Of a stretch of 64,000 nt of DNA, positions 35,977 to 46,372 are shown piece by piece. Source of the stretch: Candidatus Sulfotelmatobacter sp. (lineage in GTDB: Bacteria > Acidobacteriota > Terriglobia > Terriglobales > Acidobacteriaceae); the NCBI GenBank assembly GCA_030041475.1, contig JASHNU010000051.1:62001-126000 (forward strand), written 5' to 3'. Position 1 is the first letter of the stretch, and every line of letters starts with the position of its first letter. Made by a program: the position numbers and the translations under genes. Below the pieces are notes generated by a model, which saw only the letters and a list, made by a program, of their open reading frames with translations, was not told the DNA's origin and did not search any database.

Positions 35977-35997
35977 TTTCTGCTCCCCAAAATATCG

Positions 35998-36062
35998 GCC
36001 ACGGATTCACACGAATTTCACGGATCTGTTTTTATCCGTGTTGATCCGTGCCAATCCGTGGC
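35998..36062. repeat. Dispersed inverted repeat, GCCACGGATT type
   Basis: Arms GCCACGGATT (35998-36007) and AATCCGTGGC (36053-36062). Same family as 31645-31716. It borders the SIR2-like pair on its dnaK side. Confidence 0.8.
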
Positions 36063-36159
36063 TATGTCTTTGTTCGATGCCTCGCTACGCGTGAGATCCC
36101 TCGCTACGCTCGGGATGACGGCTGCGGGCACCCGCTCCGCTCACGCCCGCAAAGCGCCG

Positions 36160-38097
36160 TCACTTCTTGTCTTCGACGTCCACGTACTCAGCGTCGATAA
36201 CGCCTTCGTCCTTCTTGGCCTGACCGTCGCCGCCGTTTGCACCGGGCTGCGGACCGGCTCCAGCGGACGGCCCCGCGCCTGCTCCCGGCCCCGGCTGCGC
36301 CGCCTTGTACATCTGCTCGGCCAGCTTGTGCGAGGCCTTGGTCAGGTTCTCGCGAGCGCGGTCCATCTGCGATTTGTCGTTCGATTCGAGTGCCTTCTTC
36401 GCGTCGGCGAGTGCGTTTTCGACGTCACCCCGCTCGGAGCCCGAGATCTTGTCGCCGTGCTCTTTCAGCATCTTCTCGATGTTGTAGACCATCGAGTCGA
36501 GCTGGTTCTTGGCCTCGATCGATTCCCGTTGCGCTTTGTCCTCGGCCGCGTGCGCATCGGCTTCCTTCGCCATGCGCTCGACCTCTTCCTTCGACAAGCC
36601 GGAAGACGACGTAATCGTGATCTTCTGGTCCTTCTGTGTCGCCATGTCCTTGGCGGTCACGTTCAGGATGCCGTTTGCGTCGATGTCGAAAGTAACTTCA
36701 ATCTGCGGCACGCCACGCGGCGCTGGCGGAATCCCGGTCAGGTGGAACTTGCCCAGGGTCCGGTTTTGCGCCGCCATCGGGCGTTCGCCCTGCAGCACGT
36801 GAACTTCGACCGAGGTCTGGCTGTCAGCCGCGGTCGAGAACGTCTCGGTCTTTTTGGTCGGAATCGTTGTATTGCGCGGGATCATCGGCGTTGCGACTCC
36901 CCCCAGGGTTTCGATCGACAAAGTCAGCGGAGTCACGTCGAGCAGAAGCAGGTCCTTCACTTCGCCCTTGAGCACGCCGCCCTGAATGGCCGCGCCGACT
37001 GCCACGACCTCATCCGGGTTCACGCTCTTGTTGCCTTCCTTACCAAACAGCTCTTTTACAAGCTGTTGAATGCGCGGCATCCGCGTCTGTCCGCCGACCA
37101 GCACGACTTCGTTGATCTTCGAGGGATCGATACCCGCATCTTTCATGCACTGCTTGCAGGGCCCAACCGACTTCTGGATGATGTCTTCCACCATCGACTC
37201 GAATTTGGCGCGAGTCAGTTTCTTTACCAGGTGCTTGGGACCGCTGGCATCGGCCGTGATGAACGGCAGATTGATCTCGGTCTCCATGGTTGTGGAGAGC
37301 TCGATCTTCGCCCGCTCGGCCGCGTCGCGCAGGCGCTGCAGGGCCATCTCGTTGCCTTTGGCACGCAGGTCGAGGCCTTCATCTTTCTTGAATTCGTCGA
37401 TCAGCCAATCGACCAGGCGCTGGTCGATGTTGTCGCCGCCCAGGTGGGTGTCGCCGTTGGTGGCTTTGACTTCGATGACGCCTTCGCCGACTTCCAGGAT
37501 TGAAATGTCGAAGGTTCCACCGCCGAAATCGTATACGGCGATGGTCTCGTCCTTTCCTTTGTCGAGCCCATAGGCGAGCGCGGCCGCCGTCGGCTCGTTG
37601 ATGATGCGCTTCACTTCCAGGCCGGCGATCTGGCCGGCGTCTTTGGTCGCCTGCCGCTGCGCGTCGTTGAAGTACGCGGGCACAGTGATGACCGCCTCGG
37701 TGACCTTTTCCCCGAGGTAGTCTTCCGCAGCTTTCTTCAGCTTCTGCAGAATCAGTGCGGAAATCTGCGGCGGTGTATACTCCTTACCCTGCGCCACGAC
37801 GGCGACGTGGTCGCCCGACTTCACGACCTTGAACGGCACCATCTTCATTTCTTCAGTGACTTCGTCGTAGCGGCGGCCCATGAACCGCTTGATCGAATAA
37901 ACGGTATTCTCGGGATTGGTGATGGCCTGCCGCTTGGCCACCTGGCCGACCAGCCGTTCGCCGGTCTTGGTAAAGCCGACAACAGAAGGTGTGGTTCGCC
38001 CTCCTTCTTCATTCGCGATGACCTTGGGCTCGCCGCCTTCCATCACTGCCACGCAGGAATTGGTTGTTCCCAGGTCGATTCCGATAATCTTCCCCAT
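36160..38097 (-). CDS. dnaK: Chaperone DnaK (Hsp70)
   Basis: 645 residues. ATPase domain starts [21 protein letters not shown], with [20 protein letters not shown] and [15 protein letters not shown]; the substrate domain includes [19 protein letters not shown]; the C-terminal tail is Gly/Ala-rich and ends EYVDVEDKK. Upstream a sigma-70-type promoter is overlapped by a HAIR-like operator, implying HspR control. AGGAGGACC precedes the ATG. Confidence 0.97.
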   Translation of the reverse strand: MGKIIGIDLGTTNSCVAVMEGGEPKVIANEEGGRTTPSVVGFTKTGERLVGQVAKRQAITNPENTVYSIKRFMGRRYDEVTEEMKMVPFKVVKSGDHVAVVAQGKEYTPPQISALILQKLKKAAEDYLGEKVTEAVITVPAYFNDAQRQATKDAGQIAGLEVKRIINEPTAAALAYGLDKGKDETIAVYDFGGGTFDISILEVGEGVIEVKATNGDTHLGGDNIDQRLVDWLIDEFKKDEGLDLRAKGNEMALQRLRDAAERAKIELSTTMETEINLPFITADASGPKHLVKKLTRAKFESMVEDIIQKSVGPCKQCMKDAGIDPSKINEVVLVGGQTRMPRIQQLVKELFGKEGNKSVNPDEVVAVGAAIQGGVLKGEVKDLLLLDVTPLTLSIETLGGVATPMIPRNTTIPTKKTETFSTAADSQTSVEVHVLQGERPMAAQNRTLGKFHLTGIPPAPRGVPQIEVTFDIDANGILNVTAKDMATQKDQKITITSSSGLSKEEVERMAKEADAHAAEDKAQRESIEAKNQLDSMVYNIEKMLKEHGDKISGSERGDVENALADAKKALESNDKSQMDRARENLTKASHKLAEQMYKAAQPGPGAGAGPSAGAGPQPGANGGDGQAKKDEGVIDAEYVDVEDKK

Positions 38098-38162
38098 AAT
38101 ACGGTCCTCCTAGACTTGATAAATGCTTTGGAATCAGCACATTTATGATTGCGCCGAGCACC

Positions 38163-38191
38163 ATGCTAAGACTTGAGTGGATCACTGTCAA
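38163..38191 (-). promoter_or_regulatory. dnaK promoter
   Basis: On the minus strand TTGACA (38191-38186), 17-base spacer, TAGCAT (38168-38163). The predicted start is near 38156, giving a leader of about 60 bases with AGGAGG before the ATG. Confidence 0.7.
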
Positions 38192-38192
38192 G
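38172..38192. promoter_or_regulatory. HAIR-like HspR operator
   Basis: CTTGAGT-N7-TGTCAAG; the HspR consensus is CTTGAGT-N7-ACTCAAG, so the first arm is perfect and the second matches 5 of 7. It covers the -35 element and spacer of the dnaK promoter. Confidence 0.7.
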
Positions 38193-38305
38193 CTTTAGAT
38201 GTTCTGGCCGACACAGAGGATGCACCGTTCTGGGAGAAGGTCCTCGTGGCGGAGGATGAATCAAAGCTAAAGAGCCCGGGGGCCGCTTGTATTACCATCC
38301 CAACG

Positions 38306-39880
38306 ATGATCTCAGGTTCTGTGCGCTGGCTGCGGGACCCTGTATTCCTTCTATGCCTGACGGCAGGTCTGCTCGCCTTCGTCGTTCAATCCGGCGAGCT
38401 GGGAAGTGCCGACACAGCGCACCGGCTTCAGACCACGCACTGGCTCTGGACGTCAGAACCGCAGGTGTTTCCCTACGAGTATCCCGAGTTCGGTCTGCGT
38501 GGCAGAGGCGGCCAGCTCTACAGCTGGTATGGCATCGGGCAATCGCTGCTGATGCTCCCCGCGGACTTGGTGGGCACCTGGATCTCCCATTGGCGCATTT
38601 TCTCCGAGTATGAGGACGACCCTTCCATCCGGAGTATCGTGGTCAGCTACGGCACAAGCATTCTCGTGAACGTGCTGACTGCGGCGATAGCGTTCCACTT
38701 CCTGCAGCAGCTGCGATTCAATGTGAAGGAAGCCATTGCCGGAGTTCTGGCCCTGCTGTTCTGCACCACCCGCCTGCACTACACCCAGAACATGATGGAG
38801 AACAACTACATCATGCTGCTCACGCTCACCGGATTTTCTTTCCAGTACGAGTGGCTGCGCACCGGTAAATGGCCAGCACTGGTGATCGGCTCCGGCGCGC
38901 TCGGCCTGAACTTGCTGACTCGCCTGACTACTGTGCTCGATCTGATCGCAGCCGGGGTCTTCTTGCTGGCTGTGCTGTGGTTTGAACAGGTGCGCGGCGC
39001 GATGTTTTGGCGGCGCGCTCTGGATTATGCCAAGATTGCATTTCCCGTCTACTTGTTTTTTCTGGTCGTTGATCGTGTCTACCAGTTTTATCGCTTTGGA
39101 TCGTTCACCAACACCTACGTCTCGCTTTATGCGCGGGAAATGCGGCTTCAGGATCCGACTCTGCCGCCAAATTTTCCCTGGAGCACGCCGTTTTACCGCG
39201 GCTTCTTAGGAGCGCTGTTCAAGCCGGAGAAGTCGATTTTTCTGTTCGATCCCCTGCTGGTGCTCGCTCTCCTGCTCTTGCTGTTGGTGTGGAAGCGGCT
39301 GACCCCGGAAGTGCGTGCCTGCTCTCTGACCGGCATTCTGCTTTTGCTCGGCTACATCGGTTTCTATGCGCGATACGCCTATTGGGCGGGCGACTTTTCT
39401 TGGGGCGACCGCTATGTTTCGACCGCGGTCGAGCTGGTAGCCCTGCTGGCTGTGCCGTTGCTGCTGCGATATCGGGAAGGCCTAGGTCGCCCGGTCTGGT
39501 ATTTTGCAGTGATGCTGATTGGGGTAAGCCTCATCATTCAGATCGCCTCGCTCGCCTTCTGGATGCCGCTCGAAATCTACCAAATGGAGACATTGGGCCA
39601 TCCCACGTTCGTGGTTGCTTTGCGATTCAAAAATATCGCGGCCTTTGCGCTGGGGAAAATGGATGCCTGGGGACTGAACACCGTGGCCATGACGCAAGAC
39701 CCGTGGGACTATGTTCATATCACGACTTGGAATTTTCTGCCGTTCTTGTTGCGCCGCGTCGGCGTGGCATCACCGTGGCTCGTTGATGTGGTGTTTGCGA
39801 TCTGGGGCGTAGGAGTCGCCGGATTGCTGCTTGTGATAAGCAAGCTACGAAGCCTATTGGCAGTTCAGGCTGAAAGCTGA
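38306..39880 (+). CDS. Multi-spanning membrane protein, GT-C glycosyltransferase-like
   Basis: About 524 residues from ATG 38306 (MISGSVRWLRDPVFLLC). An earlier GTG at 38177 falls inside the dnaK control region and is rejected. Around 10-12 membrane helices with a first periplasmic loop containing acidic residues (GSADTAHRLQTTHWLW) and a loop with GDRYVSTAVEL near the middle. This topology suits lipid-linked-sugar glycosyltransferases, but no strong signature confirms it. Confidence 0.6.
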   Translation: MISGSVRWLRDPVFLLCLTAGLLAFVVQSGELGSADTAHRLQTTHWLWTSEPQVFPYEYPEFGLRGRGGQLYSWYGIGQSLLMLPADLVGTWISHWRIFSEYEDDPSIRSIVVSYGTSILVNVLTAAIAFHFLQQLRFNVKEAIAGVLALLFCTTRLHYTQNMMENNYIMLLTLTGFSFQYEWLRTGKWPALVIGSGALGLNLLTRLTTVLDLIAAGVFLLAVLWFEQVRGAMFWRRALDYAKIAFPVYLFFLVVDRVYQFYRFGSFTNTYVSLYAREMRLQDPTLPPNFPWSTPFYRGFLGALFKPEKSIFLFDPLLVLALLLLLLVWKRLTPEVRACSLTGILLLLGYIGFYARYAYWAGDFSWGDRYVSTAVELVALLAVPLLLRYREGLGRPVWYFAVMLIGVSLIIQIASLAFWMPLEIYQMETLGHPTFVVALRFKNIAAFALGKMDAWGLNTVAMTQDPWDYVHITTWNFLPFLLRRVGVASPWLVDVVFAIWGVGVAGLLLVISKLRSLLAVQAES

Positions 39881-39899
39881 TCAGCGGAGCGCCTGCACC

Positions 39900-41774
39900 C
39901 TACTCGACCGTAACCGACTTGGCCAGATTCCTCGGCTGATCCACATCGCACCCGCGGCGCACCGCGATGTGATAGGCCAGCAGCTGTAATGGAACAATCT
40001 CCAGGATCGGCGACAGCTCTTCAGGCGCCGCGGGAATGTACAGCACGTGGTCTGCGGCATCTTTGATTTCTTCGTCGCCTTCGGTCGCGAGCGCGATTAC
40101 GACTCCCGAGCGCGCCTTCACTTCCTTCAAGTTCGACATGGTCTTTTCGTAGCGCAGTACAGCGTGGGGATTATTCGCATCCCGCGTCGCGATGATCACG
40201 ACGGGAAGATTCTCGTCAATCAGCGCGTTTGGCCCGTGCTTCATCTCTCCGGCGGGATACCCCTCGGCGTGGATGTAAGAGATTTCCTTCAGCTTGAGTG
40301 CGCCCTCGAGCGCGATGGGATAGTGAATGCCGCGGCCGAGGAAAAGAAAGTCGTGGACCTTCTGATATCGCTTGGCGAGCTCGTCGCAAGCTTCATCGTG
40401 GGTGAGAATGGTCTCAAGTTTTCCCGGGATGCGAGTTAATTCAAGCATCGCAGCGCGAGCCTGCTCAGTGGTCATCACCCCGCGCACCTGCGCCAGACAC
40501 ATGGCAAGGATGTACAGCGCAGTAAGCTGTGCAGTGAACGCTTTCGTTGAAGCCACTCCGATCTCGGGACCGGCGTGGGTGTAAATAGTGCCCGCAGCCT
40601 CGCGCGCGATCATGGAGCCGACCACATTGCAGATGGCCAAAGTCTTCGACCCCCGCGCCTTGGCTTCGCGCTGGGCAGCAATGGTGTCGGCGGTCTCGCC
40701 GGATTGCGAAATCACCAGCGTGATCGTGTCCGGCTCCACGATGGGATTGCGGTAGCGCCATTCGCTGGCGTAGTCGACTTCCACCGGAACGCGGGCCAGT
40801 GACTCAATCATGAACTTGCCTGCCAGCCCGGCGTGCCAGCTGGTCCCGCAGGCGATGACATTAATCTTCGTCGCGGCGCGAAATTCCTTTTCGCTGATTT
40901 CTACTTCATCGAGAAAAATGTGTCCCGTGTCCTGTGAGACGCGGCCCAGCGCGGTGTCGCGGACGGCGCGCGGCTGCTCATAGATTTCCTTGAGCATGAA
41001 ATGCTTGAAGCCGCCCTTCTCCGCCATGATCGGATCCCAGGTCACATGCGTCACCTGGCGCTGAATCGGGCGCCCGTCAAAGTCGGAGAGCTGCACGCCG
41101 TCGGGCGTCACTACGGCCATATCGCCATCGGCTAGAAAGAAAATGTCGCGTGTGTGGTACAGAATGGCGGGCACGTCAGAAGCGACGAAATATTCATCGT
41201 TGCCCAACCCGATCACAGCCGGCGGGCCATTGCGGGCCGCGACGATTTTATTGGGATCGCGGCTCGAAATCACGGCCAGGGCGAACACTCCGCTTAACTG
41301 CTTGATCGCCTGCCGCACTGCCTCTTCCAGCGGAATGCGCCTTCCATTACCTGAGCTCGCCGAGTATTTCTCGACGAGGTGCGCAATGATCTCGGTGTCG
41401 GTTTCGGTGGTGAACTGGTGGCCTTCCTCGATCAGCTTTTTCTTGAGGCTCAGGTAATTCTCGACGATGCCGTTGTGCACAACCACGATCTTGCCGGTGC
41501 AGTCGCGGTGAGGATGTGCGTTTTCTTCGGTGGGACGTCCGTGGGTGGCCCAGCGCGTGTGCCCAATGCCGTAGGTGCCGTCGAGCGGCTTCTGGCGTAT
41601 CGCTTCCTCAAGGTTGCGCAGCTTGCCTTCTGCGCGGCGGACCTGCAACCCGTCCCCATTGCCGGCAACCGCAATCCCCGCAGAATCGTAGCCGCGGTAT
41701 TCGAGTCGTCTCAGGCCTTCAACGATGATGGGAACGACACTTTTCTTGCCAACGTAGCCGACAATGCCACACAT
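39900..41774 (-). CDS. glmS: Glutamine-fructose-6-phosphate aminotransferase (isomerizing)
   Basis: 624 residues. N-terminal glutaminase with Cys nucleophile ([35 protein letters not shown]), then two SIS sugar-isomerase domains ([24 protein letters not shown]), ending [10 protein letters not shown]. Makes glucosamine-6-phosphate for cell-wall synthesis. No ribozyme motif was recognised upstream; purS follows 39 bases away upstream on the same strand. Confidence 0.97.
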   Translation of the reverse strand: MCGIVGYVGKKSVVPIIVEGLRRLEYRGYDSAGIAVAGNGDGLQVRRAEGKLRNLEEAIRQKPLDGTYGIGHTRWATHGRPTEENAHPHRDCTGKIVVVHNGIVENYLSLKKKLIEEGHQFTTETDTEIIAHLVEKYSASSGNGRRIPLEEAVRQAIKQLSGVFALAVISSRDPNKIVAARNGPPAVIGLGNDEYFVASDVPAILYHTRDIFFLADGDMAVVTPDGVQLSDFDGRPIQRQVTHVTWDPIMAEKGGFKHFMLKEIYEQPRAVRDTALGRVSQDTGHIFLDEVEISEKEFRAATKINVIACGTSWHAGLAGKFMIESLARVPVEVDYASEWRYRNPIVEPDTITLVISQSGETADTIAAQREAKARGSKTLAICNVVGSMIAREAAGTIYTHAGPEIGVASTKAFTAQLTALYILAMCLAQVRGVMTTEQARAAMLELTRIPGKLETILTHDEACDELAKRYQKVHDFLFLGRGIHYPIALEGALKLKEISYIHAEGYPAGEMKHGPNALIDENLPVVIIATRDANNPHAVLRYEKTMSNLKEVKARSGVVIALATEGDEEIKDAADHVLYIPAAPEELSPILEIVPLQLLAYHIAVRRGCDVDQPRNLAKSVTVE

Positions 41775-41813
41775 GGAGAAACCTCAGGACGCCCGATTTC
41801 CCATCTCGCCGAT

Positions 41814-42059
41814 CTATTCCGCCAGGGAAAAACGGAATTCCTCGATCACTGGATTGGTTAGCACCTCACGGGCCATCCGCTCGACTTCCGCCTGGGCTTC
41901 TTCGCGGGAGAGTCCTCCGTCGAGCGCGATCTCGAAATACTTTCCCTGCCGCACGCTCTCCAGCCCTTTGTAGCCCATCTTCTGGAGTGCGCCCTGAATG
42001 GTCTTGCCCTGAGGATCGAGAACGCTCTTTTTGAGAGAAACGTAGACGTAGGCTGTCAT
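41814..42059 (-). CDS. purS: Phosphoribosylformylglycinamidine synthase subunit PurS
   Basis: 81 residues, the usual PurS length: YVYVSLKKSVLDPQGKTIQGALQKMGYKGLESVRQGKYFEIALDG. It links PurL and PurQ in the purine pathway; purL and purQ are not in the window. Confidence 0.93.
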   Translation of the reverse strand: MTAYVYVSLKKSVLDPQGKTIQGALQKMGYKGLESVRQGKYFEIALDGGLSREEAQAEVERMAREVLTNPVIEEFRFSLAE

Positions 42060-42119
42060 AAACGAGCCATTATACGTGACCTTGGTGATCGCCAGACCTT
42101 GGAAGAATGACTATACCTC

Positions 42120-42374
42120 TCACGCCGGTGGCCCCTCAATCCGCCTCAGCTTCGAATCCAGTTCGGCTAGTTCCTGCTCAAGCAACTTACGGTGTCGCGA
42201 ATTCAGGTTCGACTGCAGTTGTTGCAGGACTCTCTTTCGGGCGAGACGAAGACCCTCTTGTTCCCGCTGGCGCATTGCCTGCTCAGCCGTCAGCGGCGGC
42301 TTTGCTTTCGGTTGCTTCTCAGCGGCCTCTGCCTGCTGCGCTTCCACGGATTTGCTTTCCCAACCCCGCGCCAT
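42120..42374 (-). CDS. Small coiled-coil protein of unknown function
   Basis: 84 residues, rich in Glu, Gln, Arg and Lys, with a long predicted coiled helix (EQAMRQREQEGLRLARKRVLQQLQSNLNSRHRKLLEQELAELDSKLRRI). No family recognised. Same strand as purS and glmS, 60 bases before purS. Confidence 0.55.
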   Translation of the reverse strand: MARGWESKSVEAQQAEAAEKQPKAKPPLTAEQAMRQREQEGLRLARKRVLQQLQSNLNSRHRKLLEQELAELDSKLRRIEGPPA

Positions 42375-42819
42375 CCCCGGATTATAGTCCGGTGATCGCT
42401 GCAGCCAAGCTCATGCGTTCCCGCGCGGAGGATGAGGATCGATGTGAGTCAGTTTGGAGCAATTGAGGCTGTCTAGCTGTACCGAAATCGTAACAAGGGC
42501 AGAAAGCCGTGCTTTCGACTTGACACGGGCCTATAATTTTTCTATGAAGGTGGGCTGCCTTTGAGGGGGAGGCGGCAGCAGGAGTTGTTCGTGCGCCCCT
42601 CGTTTGTGGCAGGCCTGAGCCACGGATCGCCACCCAAAGTTATGAGCGTGGCCGTTGTGGCGTGGCTGCGTAAGCGGATTCGTGATTGTCCTCTCAGTTT
42701 GGCACGAGGTTCATCCGCAGATATCCTCCACTCCCCTGTGCCGTTCGTTTTCCCGCAACTTAACTTCCTCTCTCTAGTCGAAGCAACCCCCGCAGTCCCG
42801 CTGGACGAGGGTTTCCCCT
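42375..42819. other. 445-base gap without a convincing gene
   Basis: A TATAAT at 42532-42537 is preceded by TTGACA only 6 bases away, which does not form a normal promoter. A TGGCAC at 42703 lacks a matching GC at the -12 distance. Short open frames here have no coding character. Confidence 0.4.
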
Positions 42820-44811
42820 ATGGCGAGTGATCCCCGCGGCAACGTGATCGCGCTCGCTTACCCCGAAGCTCTGAACGATCCGGAGAAATTGCTCGCAGCC
42901 TATTTCACTTCGGCAGCAGTCGGGCTTGGCATTCTAGACACGCAGTTTCGGTACCTGGCGATCAACGATGCTCTGGCTCGCATGAACGGCATGCCCGCGA
43001 AGGACCACATCGGCAAAACAATACAAGAGGTCTTGGGAAGCCTTGCCCCCATGATGGAGGCCGATTTGCAGCGCGTGATCTCCACGGGCGAAGCGGTGCT
43101 GAACACGGAAGCGTCTGGAGTGCTACGCGCCAGAACCGATGTCGGGCATTGGGTCGCCCATCTGTTTCCGATCAAAGATGCCACGGGCAAAGTGACGCGA
43201 ATCGCCGCGGTCGTGATCGAAATTACGACCCAAAAAAATCTGGAACAGTCGCTGCAGGAGGCCGGATCCAAACTGCAGAAGGAAGTTGGCCGGCTGCAGA
43301 TGCTGCTGGAGGTCGGCAACATCCTTTCGTCGAACTGGGACGTGCAGCAGGTCTTTCCCACGATTTCCGCCCGGATTCGCCGCGTGCTGCGCCAGGAATA
43401 CGCCGGTTTTGTATTGCGGGATTCTACGAGTGGATTGCTGGTCCGGCAGGCCGAGGATTTTCCCTTGCGGAGGGGGCTGGCATCGTCGACTGAGGTGAGT
43501 TCACAGAACAGTCCGAGCGGGCGGTCTCTCGAGGAAGGCGCTCCCTTGATCTTCTCGAAGGAACAGCTCAGAGACTTCGACGCCGAAATTGCGAGGCAGT
43601 ATCTGGCCGAAGGAATTCAGGCGTTGTGCTGCGTGCCCATGCTGCGACCGAAGGGGCCGCTCGGAGTTTTTGTTCTGGGGAGCACTCGCAAGGACGCATT
43701 TCGCGCCGACGACCTTTCCCTGCTGAACCAGGTGGCTGCCCAGCTAGCCCTGGCACTGGACAATCACCGGGCCATGGAGGAGCTCGAGGCCCTCAAACGG
43801 CAGCTCGCTGAGGACAAGAAGCACCTGGAGGGAGAGCCTCGTTCGTCAGGCCTGTTTCCAGAAATGATCGGCGAAAGTCCTACGCTGAAACGCGTTCTCG
43901 ATCACGTGCTGACTGTCGCTCCCAGCGACGCCACGGTTTTAATCCTTGGAGAAACGGGCACGGGAAAGGAACTGGTCGCCCGCGCCATCCACCGCATGAG
44001 CCGCCGTCACGATCGCCCCTTTATCAAGGTGAACTGTGCCGCCATTCCGACCGGCCTGCTGGAGAGCGAGTTCTTCGGGCATGAGAAAGGCGCGTTCACT
44101 GGCGCCATCAGTCAGAAAGTTGGGCGTATGGAGCTAGCCAATGGCGGCACGCTTTTTCTCGATGAGGTCGGGGAGATTCCGCTTGAATTGCAGCCCAAGC
44201 TTCTGCGTGTCCTTCAGGATCAGGAGTTCGAGCGCTTGGGCAGCACTAAAACGATCAAGGTAAATCTGCGCCTGGTAGCGGCCACCAATCGCGACTTGGC
44301 CCGCAGTGTTGCCGAGCGCCAGTTCCGCAGCGACCTCTTTTACCGTCTGAACGTGTTTCCCATTCAGGCGCCGCCCTTGCGGGAACGGCGAGAGGACATC
44401 CCCATCCTGGTTCGCTACTTCGTACGCAAGTTTGCCAGCCGCATGGATCGGCACATTGAAACGATCTCCAGCGAAACCATCCGGGCTCTGACGGAGTGGT
44501 CGTGGCCGGGCAACGTTCGTGAACTCGAAAATCTTATGGAAAGGTCCGTCATCATGAGCGAGGGGCGCGCGCTGCGGCTTCCGCTCGCGGCGCTGAAGGC
44601 GCAGAGCAGCGGCTCAGCACCCCAATCAGATCACACGCTAAATAGCGCAGAGCGCGGCCACATTATTCGCATCCTGCGGGAAACCAAGGGCGTGCTTTCT
44701 GGACCCGGCGGCGCCGCCCATCGTCTGGGACTCAAGCGGACTACCCTCCAGTCGAAGATGCAGCGGCTGAAGATCACCCGCCGGGATTACACCGATCCAC
44801 ATTCAAGCTAA
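42820..44811 (+). CDS. PAS-GAF sigma-54-dependent activator, Fis family
   Basis: 663 residues: PAS domain (~25-140, FTSAAVGLGILDTQFRYLAINDALARMNG), GAF domain (~165-330), AAA+ domain (~345-580; GETGTGKELVARAI, intact GAFTGA, GGTLFLDEVGE) and a Fis-type HTH (GGAAHRLGLKRTTLQSKMQRL). FhlA-like arrangement: ligand- or redox-dependent activation of sigma-54 promoters. Target genes are not evident nearby; a CRP-type regulator follows on the same strand. Confidence 0.92.
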   Translation: MASDPRGNVIALAYPEALNDPEKLLAAYFTSAAVGLGILDTQFRYLAINDALARMNGMPAKDHIGKTIQEVLGSLAPMMEADLQRVISTGEAVLNTEASGVLRARTDVGHWVAHLFPIKDATGKVTRIAAVVIEITTQKNLEQSLQEAGSKLQKEVGRLQMLLEVGNILSSNWDVQQVFPTISARIRRVLRQEYAGFVLRDSTSGLLVRQAEDFPLRRGLASSTEVSSQNSPSGRSLEEGAPLIFSKEQLRDFDAEIARQYLAEGIQALCCVPMLRPKGPLGVFVLGSTRKDAFRADDLSLLNQVAAQLALALDNHRAMEELEALKRQLAEDKKHLEGEPRSSGLFPEMIGESPTLKRVLDHVLTVAPSDATVLILGETGTGKELVARAIHRMSRRHDRPFIKVNCAAIPTGLLESEFFGHEKGAFTGAISQKVGRMELANGGTLFLDEVGEIPLELQPKLLRVLQDQEFERLGSTKTIKVNLRLVAATNRDLARSVAERQFRSDLFYRLNVFPIQAPPLRERREDIPILVRYFVRKFASRMDRHIETISSETIRALTEWSWPGNVRELENLMERSVIMSEGRALRLPLAALKAQSSGSAPQSDHTLNSAERGHIIRILRETKGVLSGPGGAAHRLGLKRTTLQSKMQRLKITRRDYTDPHSS

Positions 44812-45097
44812 CTTCTTCTGGAGCGCACAATCTTGTCATGCGTAGCCGACTGCTAATCGGCAGTTGCCGATGTTCCGGCAGGTTGCTCAGAACTTGCCCC
44901 TGGCTTTCTGTTTCGGAACTTGTTCCAAACAGGGAAGTTTTCACAATCTCGCAGCGACGGCTAGTTCTGGTTGGCGATTTGCTCTGACACGGGCCTCTGC
45001 CTCTGGCCGTGGCAAGCGCCGACCTTAGCAGAGAAGACTCAGCCCTACCCCAAAGTGAAGTCTCCGGCCTGGGTGGCCGGTCTCGCGGAGGTCGAGA

Positions 45098-46255
45098 ATG
45101 TTGTTGCCAGGGAAAAAGTGTCACGGAATTCGGTCCATCCCGGGCCGGGGATTCCTTAACTCAGGGACTGAGCCGAGACCATGGCTGCGCCGCCCTCCTA
45201 CAAACCACAGCGGACAAGCACTCGAGAGAAGCTCGGAGCTTCTGCACGAGTCCTCGCATTGCGGCAAGACATGCCAGCATACAAATGCTGCTGCACCCGT
45301 TGAGCCCGAAACGCAGGAGGGAGCGATCGATCCCTTTTATCTTCTCGCCTGCCGCGTAGAGTGGGAACGGCGGCAGGACACGGGCGCAGCCTGGGAACTG
45401 ATCGCCGCTTCTCGCAGCTCGCACAGCGATACGCGTGCTCAAGCCCGCGCCTTGCTGGCCTCTTCCCAGTTGGCTGGAACCGGAGCGGCTCCGGCCGCCT
45501 GCTCAAACAAGCCGAGGCTGGACTTCCGTCTGGAGGCGGATGTGACAGGTCCATGCGAGCTCGAGACTATTGAGAACTGCGGCGAATGCACGCGTACTCA
45601 GCCCGGCTTCTACTGCGGCTTTTCACCACCTGTTCTGCGCGCCTTCAACCAAGCCAGCCACAAAAGCACGTTGCCGGCTGGGACCATTCTCTTTGTGGAA
45701 GGTCAGAGTCCTCGCGGCATGTTCATCGTCTGCGCGGGCCGGGTCAATCTTTCGACCACTTCGCGAGAGGGCAAGGTTCTGATTCTCAAAACCGTGGAGG
45801 CCGGAGACACGCTGGGCCTGAGCGCTGCCGTTTCCGGCGCGGGCTACGAAGTCACTGCGGAGACGTCGACTCCGTGCCGGCTGGCCTTCATAGACCGCAA
45901 GCATCTGTTGGAGCTGCTGCAGTCACACCCCGAGGTTGGCCTGCAGACGGCGTTAACCCTGAGCCGCGATTTCCAGTCTGCCTATCGTGACATTCACGAT
46001 CTCGTGCTAACTCGATCGTCGGCCGGCAAGCTGGCCCGCCTGTTATTGTCCCAGTCTTCCCCGCCCGGCCCGGAAACGGTCGAGATTCGCATGCTTTCCT
46101 CCATGACCCATGAAGAAATGGCGCACCGCATCGGCTCCTCCCGGGAGACCGTAACACGGCTACTAAGCGACCTTAAGAGGAAACAGCTAATCCGACTGGA
46201 AGGGCCCACACTGGTGATCCGAAATCGTGTGGCATTGGAGGCATTGGCGATCTGA
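45098..46255 (+). CDS. CRP/FNR family regulator with cysteine cluster
   Basis: 385 residues from ATG 45098, although the true start may be later since coding character is clear only from ~residue 75 (DPFYLLACRVEWERRQDTGAAWELIA). Then a cysteine-rich segment CELETIENCGECTRTQPGFYCGF, a cyclic-nucleotide-type beta roll (LPAGTILFVEGQSPRGMFIVCAGRVNLS) and a winged HTH (MTHEEMAHRIGSSRETVTRLLSDLKRKQLIRLEG). The cysteines could hold an iron-sulfur cluster as in FNR. Ends at a strong hairpin. Confidence 0.82.
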   Translation: MLLPGKKCHGIRSIPGRGFLNSGTEPRPWLRRPPTNHSGQALERSSELLHESSHCGKTCQHTNAAAPVEPETQEGAIDPFYLLACRVEWERRQDTGAAWELIAASRSSHSDTRAQARALLASSQLAGTGAAPAACSNKPRLDFRLEADVTGPCELETIENCGECTRTQPGFYCGFSPPVLRAFNQASHKSTLPAGTILFVEGQSPRGMFIVCAGRVNLSTTSREGKVLILKTVEAGDTLGLSAAVSGAGYEVTAETSTPCRLAFIDRKHLLELLQSHPEVGLQTALTLSRDFQSAYRDIHDLVLTRSSAGKLARLLLSQSSPPGPETVEIRMLSSMTHEEMAHRIGSSRETVTRLLSDLKRKQLIRLEGPTLVIRNRVALEALAI

Positions 46256-46270
46256 GCTTCCCCCTGGTAC

Positions 46271-46309
46271 CCGGAGGACGGTTTCCCTTTCTCTCTCGCC
46301 GTCCTCCGG
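46271..46309 (+). terminator. Hairpin after the CRP-family gene
   Basis: CCGGAGGACGG (46271-46281) pairs exactly with CCGTCCTCCGG (46299-46309). It is followed by AGTTCTTAG rather than a long T run, so termination may need help. Confidence 0.5.
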
Positions 46310-46372
46310 AGTTCTTAGAACGAGCTCCTCAACGGAGCGCTCTTGATACTCCAGTGGGAGTGAAGTCTTAGG

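Noticed and set aside
38177-38305. Upstream GTG start for the GT-C-like protein
   Set aside because: It lies within the dnaK operator and gives a hydrophilic extension unlike the rest of the protein.
42520-42537. TTGACA...TATAAT promoter before the PAS-GAF activator
   Set aside because: The two boxes are only 6 bases apart.
42703-42718. TGGCACGAGG as a second sigma-54 promoter before the PAS-GAF activator
   Set aside because: The -24 element matches but there is no GC at the required -12 distance.
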